Source: Terrimicrobium sacchariphilum (GTDB lineage Bacteria; Verrucomicrobiota; Verrucomicrobiia; Chthoniobacterales; Terrimicrobiaceae). Taken from it: a stretch of 64,000 bases of DNA. Shown in pieces: positions 17,227 through 24,655 of this stretch. The notes beneath the pieces were generated by a model. The model was not told the origin of the DNA and searched no databases. It worked only from the letters and a program-made list of their open reading frames with translations. The stretch is from positions 3,534,001 through 3,598,000 of the forward strand of contig NZ_BDCO01000002.1 of the NCBI RefSeq assembly GCF_001613545.1. The letters run 5' to 3'. Every line of letters begins with the position of its first letter. Position 1 is the first letter of the stretch. Both the position numbers and the translations under genes were made by a program.

Positions 17227-17945
17227 AGCTGTCGCTTTCCCACTTTGAGTGGCCCTCGCGGCACAATATCCACATTGCCCTTCCCCTGATGATCGTGGTG
17301 GCCTTCCTCCTCCACGCCGCGTGCATCGTGGTCTTCCAGATCACTGATGTGAAGGCACCCCGGCGCGCCGACCGTTCCGCCCAGGTCTTTTTCCTCCGCA
17401 CCGACTCGACCGAGGCCGGAGGGATTCGTGCCCTGCTCGATGCCTCGGACCCCTCACTTTTTTCCCCCGAGCAACGCGGAGAGCGGGAAGCCTGGCGGTC
17501 ACCGGAGACTACCTACACTGCCAGCTACGAGGCCAATCCTCCAGCGCTTGACGCGCTGCCCGCCGCCCAGCTCAAAACCCCGCCCCTTGCCATCGATCCG
17601 CTCTCGCGAGAAGCCGGCCCCCCGAAGTTCCCCGTTCAACCAGGGTTGCCCACCGCGGTAAGATTCTCCGGCGATCTCGCCACTCGCGCCTTCACACCTC
17701 CTGAGAAGTTCGAATTCGTCGCCCCGACCAAGATCGTCCTACGTCCCATCGAGGTGCTGGTCGGCGTGGATGCCGATGGCAGGGTGGTCCACATCGCCCC
17801 GCTGGAAGAGTCCTCGGGCAACGAAATCCTCGATCGCTGTGCCATCGAGTACCTCGCGCGCGGCCGATTCGCCCCGGGTGCCGCGGGCTGGGGAGTTGCG
17901 CGTTTCCTCTGGGGGAACGATATTCGACGCTCCACCGACTCATGA
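17223..17945 (+). CDS. TonB-like energy transducer
   Basis: A 240-residue protein with one N-terminal membrane helix (residues 19-38, IALPLMIVVAFLLHAACIVV), a Pro-rich periplasmic stretch, and a C-terminal TonB-like domain (VLVGVDADGRVVHIAPLEES and AIEYLARGRFAPG). It would transmit energy from the ExbB/ExbD pair to outer-membrane receptors. GTG start overlaps the ExbD stop. The C-terminal similarity is modest but position makes the assignment good. Confidence 0.75.
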   Translation: MKLSLSHFEWPSRHNIHIALPLMIVVAFLLHAACIVVFQITDVKAPRRADRSAQVFFLRTDSTEAGGIRALLDASDPSLFSPEQRGEREAWRSPETTYTASYEANPPALDALPAAQLKTPPLAIDPLSREAGPPKFPVQPGLPTAVRFSGDLATRAFTPPEKFEFVAPTKIVLRPIEVLVGVDADGRVVHIAPLEESSGNEILDRCAIEYLARGRFAPGAAGWGVARFLWGNDIRRSTDS

Positions 17946-18181
17946 TCCGTCTGTCCCTGCCCACCCTCGTCTTTGTGTACGCTGCGGTCTTCCTCGCAGG
18001 GATTTTTGTAATCTGGATGTCTTACGAACTGGTCCGAAAGGCCCGGACAAGGCGCGCCCTGAGGGGGCGGCTGAAATGCGCGGTGTGCGGAATGGAGTTC
18101 TCCGATGCCTCCAAGGCGGAACTGCCCCGCTGCCCCGGCTGCGGCGGCCTGACCGAGCGAGACAAGGTTCGCACCTTCTAG
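17942..18181 (+). CDS. Small membrane protein with zinc-ribbon-like CxxC pairs
   Basis: 79 residues: a membrane helix (residues 6-28, LPTLVFVYAAVFLAGIFVIW), a basic stretch (VRKARTRRALRGR) and a four-cysteine ribbon formed by CAVCGMEF and CPGCGG, which probably binds zinc. The ATG overlaps the TonB-like gene stop (ATGA). No family known to me; its coupling to the Exb/Ton-like set suggests an accessory role there. Confidence 0.75.
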   Translation: MIRLSLPTLVFVYAAVFLAGIFVIWMSYELVRKARTRRALRGRLKCAVCGMEFSDASKAELPRCPGCGGLTERDKVRTF

Positions 18182-18309
18182 CCTTGCAAAACGTGCGGCG
18201 AGCACCGAGTTTCCTACCGCCGAAAGGCAGCGAAATAAAGATTGCCAACCGCAAGGGCTTCCCGCTGTCTTAGAACTCCCCTCGGGGATCAACCTTTTTA
18301 TCTACCGAA

Positions 18310-19557
18310 ATGAGCGAACGCAGAGTTGTAGTCACCGGATTGGGCGTTGTCAGCCCCGTGGGCAGCGATATTGAAACCTTCTGGAAGAGCCTTACCGAGG
18401 GACGCAGCGGCGTTCAGCGCTATACCGCCTTTGATTCCGAGATCTACGACTGCAAGATCGCCGGCGAGGTACGGGATTTCGAGCCCGCCAAGCACTTCAA
18501 GTCCCCGAAGGACGCCCGTCGTACCGACCGCTTCACCCAGCTCGCCATGGCTGCGGCCAAGAGCGCCCTGGCCGACTCTGGCATCGACCTCGACTCCGTG
18601 GACCGCGAGCGCTTCGGCGTGATGATTGGCTCCGGGATCGGCGGCCTCAAGAGCATGGAGGACGAGTGTCGCCGCCTTTTCGAGCGCGGCCCGTCCCGCG
18701 TCTCCCCTTTCACCATCGCCATGATGATCAGCAACATGGCCAGCGGTCTCGTCTCCATGGAGTACGACCTTCGCGGGCCCAATATGTCGATCGTCACGGC
18801 CTGCGCCACCGCCAATCACTCGATCGGCGAGGCCTGGCGCATGATCAAGTTTGACGATGCCGACTTCTTCATCGCAGGCGGCACGGAAGCGACCATCACC
18901 CAGCTCGGCATGTCCGGTTTTGCCGCCATGCGCGCCCTTTCTCTCCGCAATGACGAGCCTGAAAAGGCCTCGCGTCCATTTGACAAGGACCGCGACGGAT
19001 TCGTAATGGGCGAAGGTGCCGGTCTCGTAATCCTCGAGGAGCTGGAGCACGCCAAGAAGCGGGGAGCGCACATCTATTGTGAGCTCGCAGGCTACGGCCT
19101 CAGCGCCGATGCCTACCACATGACCCAGCCCCTCCCTGAGGGCGAAGGCGCCGCTCGTTGCATGAAGAGCGCCATGCGTCATGCCAAGATCAATCCTGAG
19201 CAGATCGACTACATCAACGCCCATGGCACCTCGACCCCGATCGGTGACCTTTGCGAGACCAAGGCGATCAAGCTGGCCCTCGGCGACCACGCCAAGAAGA
19301 CGATGGTAAGCTCGACCAAGTCCATGACCGGCCACCTTCTCGGTGCGGCGGGTGGGGTGGAGTTCGCCGCCTGCGCGCTGGCCATCAAGCACGGGATCAT
19401 TCCGCCGACCATCAATCTCGATGAACCCGACCCGGAATGCGATCTCGACTACGTGCCAAAGATCGCCCGCGAAAAGAAGGTCACCGTGGCAATGAGCAAT
19501 TCCTTCGGTTTCGGCGGTCACAACGCCACCCTGCTCGCCACGGAATTCAACAGGTAA
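18310..19557 (+). CDS. fabF: Beta-ketoacyl-ACP synthase II
   Basis: Condenses malonyl-ACP with acyl-ACP in the elongation cycle of type II fatty acid synthesis. The 415-residue length is normal. Catalytic Cys165 is in [10 protein letters not shown]; the two histidines are in [11 protein letters not shown] and [11 protein letters not shown]. No acpP precedes it, which is unusual since fabF commonly follows acpP. A GC-rich hairpin (19582-19610) lies about 25 bp after the stop codon. Confidence 0.97.
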   Translation: MSERRVVVTGLGVVSPVGSDIETFWKSLTEGRSGVQRYTAFDSEIYDCKIAGEVRDFEPAKHFKSPKDARRTDRFTQLAMAAAKSALADSGIDLDSVDRERFGVMIGSGIGGLKSMEDECRRLFERGPSRVSPFTIAMMISNMASGLVSMEYDLRGPNMSIVTACATANHSIGEAWRMIKFDDADFFIAGGTEATITQLGMSGFAAMRALSLRNDEPEKASRPFDKDRDGFVMGEGAGLVILEELEHAKKRGAHIYCELAGYGLSADAYHMTQPLPEGEGAARCMKSAMRHAKINPEQIDYINAHGTSTPIGDLCETKAIKLALGDHAKKTMVSSTKSMTGHLLGAAGGVEFAACALAIKHGIIPPTINLDEPDPECDLDYVPKIAREKKVTVAMSNSFGFGGHNATLLATEFNR

Positions 19558-19581
19558 TCAACATCCCTTTCCTCCCCGATT

Positions 19582-19610
19582 CGCGGGGCAGGCCTCCGGG
19601 TCGCCCCGCG
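19582..19610. other. GC-rich hairpin downstream of fabF
   Basis: CGCGGGGC (19582-19589) and GCCCCGCG (19603-19610) form an 8-bp perfect stem with a 13-nt loop. No U-run follows, so it is not a textbook intrinsic terminator, though it could stabilise the fabF mRNA end. The 303-bp gene-free stretch 19558-19860 otherwise holds only the terminator at 19803. Confidence 0.45.
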
Positions 19611-19802
19611 TACGAGGGAGGGGTTAAATTTTTCCCTCCAAAAGCACGCCCTTCCAACCGGAAGTCGCGCAGCTCTGAGGCGTACCGCTCTCCGAGAACC
19701 TCAAAGAGAAAAGGACATGCCCTATTTAGGGCGAGCTCGAGATCACTCTCCCTCGCCCAATAATGCGAGCTCACACGCGAGTGCGTGGTCTGAGAAAAAC
19801 CC

Positions 19803-19837
19803 GGGCTGGACGCCTTTCGCCCAGCCCTTTTCAGTTT
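19803..19837. terminator. Bidirectional intrinsic terminator between fabF and lipoprotein genes
   Basis: GGGCTGG (19803-19809) and CCAGCCC (19821-19827) form a 7-bp stem followed by TTTTCAGTTTT on the plus strand; the complement of the upstream GAGAAAAACCC also gives a U-run on the minus strand. It lies between convergent genes and may serve both. Confidence 0.7.
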
Positions 19838-19860
19838 TCCTACGTTCGTTTCCTGAGTCC

Positions 19861-20277
19861 CTAGCGGCGCTCGAGGCGGAAATCGCCCCGATTCCACTTC
19901 TGGTAGGGGATGCTGCGCGAGTAGCGTCCCTTGAGGGAATACTCACCATCGCGCTCGAGGATCACACTGTAGTAATCCCAGCCATCCTGGCTGGCGACGA
20001 GATAGGCCTTGTTGCCACTCACGACGCCTTTGATGGCGTAATTACCCAGATTACCGGTCACACGACGACCCTCCTGCGAGAAGGAGGCGTAGCCCCAGTC
20101 ACCCGAGTGCCAGTTGCCGCCGATATTGATCTCCGCAGGCATCGTCTGGTCCGAGAGCCATTCCCGACCCTTGGCATTGTTGCGCGAGTAACGTTCGTCA
20201 CTGATCTCCGAGAACACTCCGCACCCGGACAGACCGAGCACGGCTGCCAGGGAGACAATCGAAAGCAGGCGTTTCAT
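19861..20277 (-). CDS. Small lipoprotein, tandem paralogue 2
   Basis: 138 residues. The signal peptide ends in a lipobox, LSGC, with lipidated Cys19. The body (GNWHSGDWGYASFSQEGRRV to GVVSGNKAYLVASQDGWDYY) aligns by eye with the neighbouring gene product at about 20281-20703 (GLWYSPQWG and VVGKSAYLVLIDDDWTEY), so they are paralogues from a tandem duplication. I do not recognise a named family; likely an envelope lipoprotein. It is 3 bp downstream of its paralogue on the same strand and should be co-transcribed. Confidence 0.75.
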   Translation of the reverse strand: MKRLLSIVSLAAVLGLSGCGVFSEISDERYSRNNAKGREWLSDQTMPAEINIGGNWHSGDWGYASFSQEGRRVTGNLGNYAIKGVVSGNKAYLVASQDGWDYYSVILERDGEYSLKGRYSRSIPYQKWNRGDFRLERR

Positions 20278-20280
20278 ACG

Positions 20281-20703
20281 CTATCTATCGATCCTGTAGA
20301 GTTCCAAGGGTGTCTTGTCCTTGTCGGAAAATGGCACGCTGGACGAATAAAAGCCGGTGAGCTTCTCGGTGCTCTGGCGCTGGAGCTCCACCGTGTATTC
20401 GGTCCAGTCGTCATCGATGAGGACGAGGTAGGCGCTCTTGCCCACGACCCAACCCTGCACCCGATAGGCATCCTGGAAGATACCGGTCAGCTCGCCCTTG
20501 GGCGTCTGATTCAGCACGACCACACCCCACTGGGGCGAGTACCAGAGACCCTCGACATTCGTACGCGGGGATCCTGTGTTTTTACTCTGCAGGTAGGCCG
20601 CGGTGGCTTTGCCATTCGCGTCATATTTCGCCTGCAACATACCGCAAGCATTCAGGGAGAACGCGAGCACAACGGCGCCGAGGAAAGTCGCCAAGGTTTT
20701 CAT
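20281..20703 (-). CDS. Small lipoprotein, tandem paralogue 1
   Basis: 140 residues from the ATG at 20703, chosen because it begins the signal peptide MKTLATFLGAVVLAF; a second ATG 12 bp upstream (20715) is possible. The lipobox is LNAC with Cys19. The body matches the adjacent downstream gene product (GLWYSPQWGVVVLNQ, AYLVLIDDDWTEYTVELQR, LTGFYSSSVPFS). Function unknown. Confidence 0.75.
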   Translation of the reverse strand: MKTLATFLGAVVLAFSLNACGMLQAKYDANGKATAAYLQSKNTGSPRTNVEGLWYSPQWGVVVLNQTPKGELTGIFQDAYRVQGWVVGKSAYLVLIDDDWTEYTVELQRQSTEKLTGFYSSSVPFSDKDKTPLELYRIDR

Positions 20704-20757
20704 GCGGGGTAGCAAACACCCGATGCTCGCGCTTCGCGAGCAAAAAAGCAGGTCGAA

Positions 20758-20958
20758 CTATCGCCGAAAAAGATTCAGCACCACTGTCAGCACGATGCTG
20801 ATGAGGATGCACGTGACGATAGGAAATCCAAAGGAGAAGCCTCCTCTCTCGACAAAGATATCGCCAGGCAGACGAAACCCTTTACCCCACCAAAGCAGTC
20901 CGCCGATCACCGCCAGCACCACTCCGGCAATCACCAGCATCTTGCCCATCTCCTGCAT
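20758..20958 (-). CDS. DUF2905-type two-helix membrane protein
   Basis: 66 residues with two membrane helices around residues 6-25 and 43-63 and the connecting signature FRLPGDIFVERGGFSFGFPI, followed by the basic end NLFRR. This matches the DUF2905 family, small inner-membrane proteins of unknown role. Length is typical for the family. It lies upstream of the lipoprotein pair on the same strand. Confidence 0.85.
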   Translation of the reverse strand: MQEMGKMLVIAGVVLAVIGGLLWWGKGFRLPGDIFVERGGFSFGFPIVTCILISIVLTVVLNLFRR

Positions 20959-20997
20959 AAGAATAAATCAGGCGGATTCCCGATAGGTGCAAGCCGG

Positions 20998-21480
20998 TCA
21001 GGCCGCAGCCTCGTCGCTCATTACGCCGCCGCCCAGCTCGATACCGAAGAAATCCCGCAGCACACTGGCGTAGACCTCACGCTTCATCTCAGGCACCCAA
21101 TTCAGGTCAAACGCAGCCGGCCGGATCCAGCGCGCGGCGCGGAACTCGTCAGACTCCCCGTCAAAGCGCACTTTCGCGTCGGGATTGATCAGACGGCCCA
21201 GGAAATAATACTGCTCCTGCCCGTCGAATCCCTCCTTTTTGCGGCCATTGACAAAAAGATACCGGTATGGACCCCGCGAAGAAAGAACCTCGTAATCGGA
21301 GCGCTTCAGGCAGAGTTCCTCCTCCACTTCGCGGTAGAGCGCGTCGATGAAAGCCTCCCCGCTCTTTACCCCGCCCTGGGCAAATTGCCAGCACCCGGCC
21401 CAATCGCTGCGTTCGCACACGAGGATCTCCCCGGCAGCGTTGCTCAGGATGAAGGCGACATTCGGGCGATAATTGGGCAT
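20998..21480 (-). CDS. Nudix hydrolase, RNA pyrophosphohydrolase-like (RppH type)
   Basis: 160 residues from the ATG at 21480 (MPNYRPNVAFILSN), the usual RppH-like N-terminus. The Nudix box is QGGVKSGEAFIDALYREVEEEL, with the REVEEEL metal-binding glutamates. The WAGCWQFAQGGV segment is also typical. Such enzymes trim 5' pyrophosphates from mRNA or dinucleoside polyphosphates. The in-frame extension upstream to 21618 is glutamine/arginine-rich and probably not translated. It is divergent from the secreted protein gene at 21541. Confidence 0.85.
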   Translation of the reverse strand: MPNYRPNVAFILSNAAGEILVCERSDWAGCWQFAQGGVKSGEAFIDALYREVEEELCLKRSDYEVLSSRGPYRYLFVNGRKKEGFDGQEQYYFLGRLINPDAKVRFDGESDEFRAARWIRPAAFDLNWVPEMKREVYASVLRDFFGIELGGGVMSDEAAA

Positions 21481-21540
21481 GCGGCTATCTATCGGCAGAT
21501 TCTGATTTGCGCGAGAGGGAAAAAGCTGGGATTCTGGGGA

Positions 21541-22086
21541 ATGCTCAATCTGCGGCACTGCTTGCTGGCGACCGCATCGGTGCTGGCTCTCGCCAGCTTG
21601 CCGGATCTTTGCGCGCAAACGGCCAGCCCATCGGCATCTCCCTCCGCCTCAGCCACTCCCGCGATGACCAATCGCGACTTCCTTTGGCTCCAGCTCCCGG
21701 GAGGCGACTTCCTCATCAAGCTCTCAAATATCAGCACGCTCAGCACCCACGAGTACGTGGTCGACGGCGCCGCACGGGTTTATGAGGCCAATATCGGCAC
21801 CTTCGGGTCCGAACTGGCCCGATTTTACTACATCGAGCCCAACGTGCCCCAAGCCCCCGATGGGATCGGGCAGAGCACGATCAATTTCGCCAAAGCCAAG
21901 ATCGATGAAGCCATGGAGCGCACCGAGACCAGCGACGTCTGGCGCAAGGTGACGAAAAACTACCCCACCACGACCCATGCCCACACGGTGGAATACCGGC
22001 TCGCTTCCCGCGATCAGCTCAACCGACTTTTCGATATAGTGCAAAATGCCATGATGTCCGGACGCGGAGGACGATTCAAACCTTGA
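21541..22086 (+). CDS. Secreted protein of unknown function, coupled to purF
   Basis: 181 residues. MLNLRHCLLATASVLALASL followed by PDLCAQ is a signal peptide; the mature part starts with an Ala/Ser/Pro repeat (ASPSASPSASATP), then a beta-rich domain (DFLWLQLPGGDFLIKLSNIS, HEYVVDGAARVYEANIG). I do not recognise a family. Its stop codon overlaps the TTG start of purF (TTGA), so the two are translated together although the functions look unrelated. Confidence 0.7.
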   Translation: MLNLRHCLLATASVLALASLPDLCAQTASPSASPSASATPAMTNRDFLWLQLPGGDFLIKLSNISTLSTHEYVVDGAARVYEANIGTFGSELARFYYIEPNVPQAPDGIGQSTINFAKAKIDEAMERTETSDVWRKVTKNYPTTTHAHTVEYRLASRDQLNRLFDIVQNAMMSGRGGRFKP

Positions 22087-23570
22087 AAGACTCACAAAAA
22101 CCTAGCAAGTTGCCGCCTCTTCAAGCCTTGCCGTTGAAACACAAACCCACTCATGAGTGCGGCGTATTCGCCGTTTTTGGGCATCCCGACGCCGCCCTGC
22201 TGACCTATTACGGACTCTTTGCGCTCCAGCATCGCGGCCAGGAAAGCGCCGGTATTGTCTCGGCCAAGGGGTCGGACAGCACCTTCCAGCAGCACAAAGG
22301 CATGGGCCTCGTCTCGCAGGTGTTCAAGATGGACGACCTCGATGAGCTCAAGGGGACGCGTGCCATCGGCCACGTGCGCTACTCGACCACCGGGTCCAGC
22401 ACCGCCAAGAACGCCCAGCCTTTTGTGGTGGATACGAATCGCGGCCAGCTCGCTGTGGCCCACAATGGCAATCTCGTCAACGCTGCGCAGCTCCGCGTCG
22501 AGCTCGAGGCCAAGGGTTCCATCTTCCAAACCACGGTCGACAGCGAAATCGTCCTCCACCTGCTGGCCCAGCCGCGGGGAGACGGCGGTGCGTTGGCTGC
22601 CCTCCGCCGCATTGAAGGCGCCTTTTCCATCGTGCTCATGAGCGAGCGCGAAATCATCGGCTTCCGCGATCCGCACGGCTTTCGCCCGCTGTGTCTGGGC
22701 AAGAAAGATGGTGCCTACGTGCTGGCATCCGAGAGCTGCGCCTTTGATCTCATCCAGGCGCAATTCGTTCGCGATATCGAGCCGGGCGAGGTGGTCATCA
22801 TCGACAATGGCGGCATCCGCTCCGAGTTCCCCTTCCGGGAGACTCGCAGCGCATTCTGCATCTTCGAGTACGTCTATTTCGCCCGGCCCGACAGCAACAT
22901 CGCAGGCGTCAACGTCTCCGACGTGCGCGTGCGCATGGGCCGCGAACTCGCCCGCCTGCATCCCGCCGAAGCCGATCTCGTGGTTCCCGTACCCGACTCC
23001 GGCATCTTTGCCGCCCTCGGCTTCTCCGAGGAACTCGGTATCCCGTACTACCCGGCCTTTGTGCGAAACCACTACATCGGTCGCACCTTCATCCAGCCAT
23101 CGCAGAGCATCCGCGACTTCAACGTCCGCGTGAAGCTCAACCTCATCACCGAGATCGTGAAGGACAAGCGCGTCGTGGTCGTGGACGACTCCATCGTGCG
23201 CGGCACCACCGCCCGCTCCCGCGTGGTCACGCTCCGGGAGGCTGGAGCCAAGGAGGTGCACATGCGCATCAGTTGCCCGCCACACCGCTTTGCCTGTTAC
23301 TACGGCATTGACTTTCCCAACCCCGACAAGCTCCTCGCCAACCAGTGTACCATGGAGGAAATCCGCAAGTATCTCGGGGCGGACTCCATCGGCTACCTCG
23401 ACCTCGAGGGAATGATCCGCGCCACCAAGCGGCCTGGGAACGACTTTTGTACGGCATGTTTCAGCGGGGACTACCCCGTGGGATTCGATGCCGAATTCGA
23501 CAAACTCATCATGGAAAAAAGAGCCCGCCGCGTGCGCCTGCTCGATAACGAGGAACCCCGCCTGATATGA
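22083..23570 (+). CDS. purF: Amidophosphoribosyltransferase
   Basis: Catalyses the first committed step of purine synthesis, PRPP plus glutamine to phosphoribosylamine. 495 residues. A short propeptide precedes the catalytic Cys26 in HECGVFAVFG, which would become the N-terminal nucleophile. The phosphoribosyl-binding segment VVVDDSIVRGTTARSRV is present, and later cysteines in SCPPHRFACYYG and DFCTACFSGDYP match the Fe-S-cluster type. The TTG start overlaps the upstream stop, and the stop overlaps the purM start by 4 bp. Confidence 0.97.
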   Translation: MKDSQKPSKLPPLQALPLKHKPTHECGVFAVFGHPDAALLTYYGLFALQHRGQESAGIVSAKGSDSTFQQHKGMGLVSQVFKMDDLDELKGTRAIGHVRYSTTGSSTAKNAQPFVVDTNRGQLAVAHNGNLVNAAQLRVELEAKGSIFQTTVDSEIVLHLLAQPRGDGGALAALRRIEGAFSIVLMSEREIIGFRDPHGFRPLCLGKKDGAYVLASESCAFDLIQAQFVRDIEPGEVVIIDNGGIRSEFPFRETRSAFCIFEYVYFARPDSNIAGVNVSDVRVRMGRELARLHPAEADLVVPVPDSGIFAALGFSEELGIPYYPAFVRNHYIGRTFIQPSQSIRDFNVRVKLNLITEIVKDKRVVVVDDSIVRGTTARSRVVTLREAGAKEVHMRISCPPHRFACYYGIDFPNPDKLLANQCTMEEIRKYLGADSIGYLDLEGMIRATKRPGNDFCTACFSGDYPVGFDAEFDKLIMEKRARRVRLLDNEEPRLI

Positions 23571-24589
23571 AGCAGGTCAAAGTAAAAGCCTACGCCCGGG
23601 CGGGCGTGGATGTGGATTTAGGAAACGTCGTCAAAAGCGGCATTCAGGCGCTGGTGCGCTCGACTCATGGCCCGCAGGTGCTCGGCAAGATCGGCGGCTT
23701 CGGCGGTCTCTTCCGCGCGGACTTCGGGAAAATGAAGGACCCCGTGCTCGTCGCCAGCGTCGATGGCGTCGGCACCAAGCTCAAGGTCGCCTTCATGGTC
23801 AACAAACACGACACCGTCGGCCAGGATCTCGTCAATCACTGCATCAACGACATCGCCGTCGTCGGGGCGCAGCCGCTTTTCTTCCTTGATTACGTCGCCG
23901 CCGCCTCGCTCGAGCCCCCGGTCTTCCGCCAGCTCCTCACCGGTTTTGCCAAGGCCTGCCGCGCCGGAAGCTGTGCTCTCATCGGCGGCGAGACCGCCCA
24001 GATGCCCGGCATGTACCAGGCAGGAGAATACGACGTCGCCGGCACCATCGTCGGCGTGGTCGACCGTCCCAAGATGCTCGACGGCTCCAAGGTCCGCGTG
24101 GGCGATGTCCTCATCGGCCTCCCCTCGACCGGCCTGCACACCAATGGTTATTCGCTCGCCCGCAAGGTTCTCTTTGAGACCATGGGCTTGAAAGTGAACT
24201 CCCGCCTCCCCGAGCTCAAGCTCCCGATCGGCGAGGAACTCCTCCGCGTGCACAAGAATTACCAGCCCCTCATGGCCTCGCTGCCGGACGGGCTGCTCCA
24301 CGCCGCAGCGCACATCACCGGCGGCGGCCTCATCGACAACCTCCCGCGCGTCCTGCCCAAGGGCACGCAGGCCAACATCCGCCGCGATTCTTGGAAGGTG
24401 CCAGCCCTCTTCCAGATCATCGAAGCCGGAGGCAAGGTCGATCCGCTCGAGATGTACCAGGTCTTCAATATGGGCATCGGCATGGTTCTCATCGTCGATA
24501 AGAAGCGCCAGGCCGAGACGGTGAAACTCACCCGTGGCAAAGTGATCGGCGAGATCGTCGAAGGCGATCAGACTGTCACCATCATCTAG
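23567..24589 (+). CDS. purM: Phosphoribosylformylglycinamidine cyclo-ligase
   Basis: Closes the imidazole ring of aminoimidazole ribonucleotide in purine synthesis using ATP. 340 residues, normal for PurM. Family signatures include SVDGVGTKLKVAF near residue 65, the DLVNHCINDIAVVGAQPLFF segment and TGGGLIDNLPRVLP near 245. The ATG overlaps the purF stop (ATGA). Transcription probably ends at the strong hairpin 24617-24655. Confidence 0.97.
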   Translation: MKQVKVKAYARAGVDVDLGNVVKSGIQALVRSTHGPQVLGKIGGFGGLFRADFGKMKDPVLVASVDGVGTKLKVAFMVNKHDTVGQDLVNHCINDIAVVGAQPLFFLDYVAAASLEPPVFRQLLTGFAKACRAGSCALIGGETAQMPGMYQAGEYDVAGTIVGVVDRPKMLDGSKVRVGDVLIGLPSTGLHTNGYSLARKVLFETMGLKVNSRLPELKLPIGEELLRVHKNYQPLMASLPDGLLHAAAHITGGGLIDNLPRVLPKGTQANIRRDSWKVPALFQIIEAGGKVDPLEMYQVFNMGIGMVLIVDKKRQAETVKLTRGKVIGEIVEGDQTVTII

Positions 24590-24616
24590 TTCCCCAGAAG
24601 GATTTCCCTTCCGAGA

Positions 24617-24655
24617 AACCTGCCTCCGCCCCGTGCTGAGGCAGGTTTTTTATTT
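24617..24655. terminator. Intrinsic terminator after purM
   Basis: AACCTGCCTC (24617-24626) pairs perfectly with GAGGCAGGTT (24638-24647), an 11-nt loop between, followed by a T-rich run to 24655. It ends the purF-purM transcript. It overlaps the last codon of the convergent GH9 gene, so it may also act in the other direction, though the minus-strand tail has fewer U residues. Confidence 0.85.

Noticed and set aside
18298-19521. A 407-codon open frame opposite fabF
   Set aside because: fabF has all catalytic residues; the antisense frame has no recognisable feature.
22092-23285. A 397-codon open frame opposite purF
   Set aside because: purF is unmistakable on the other strand and the antisense product is His/Asp/Glu-rich low-complexity sequence.
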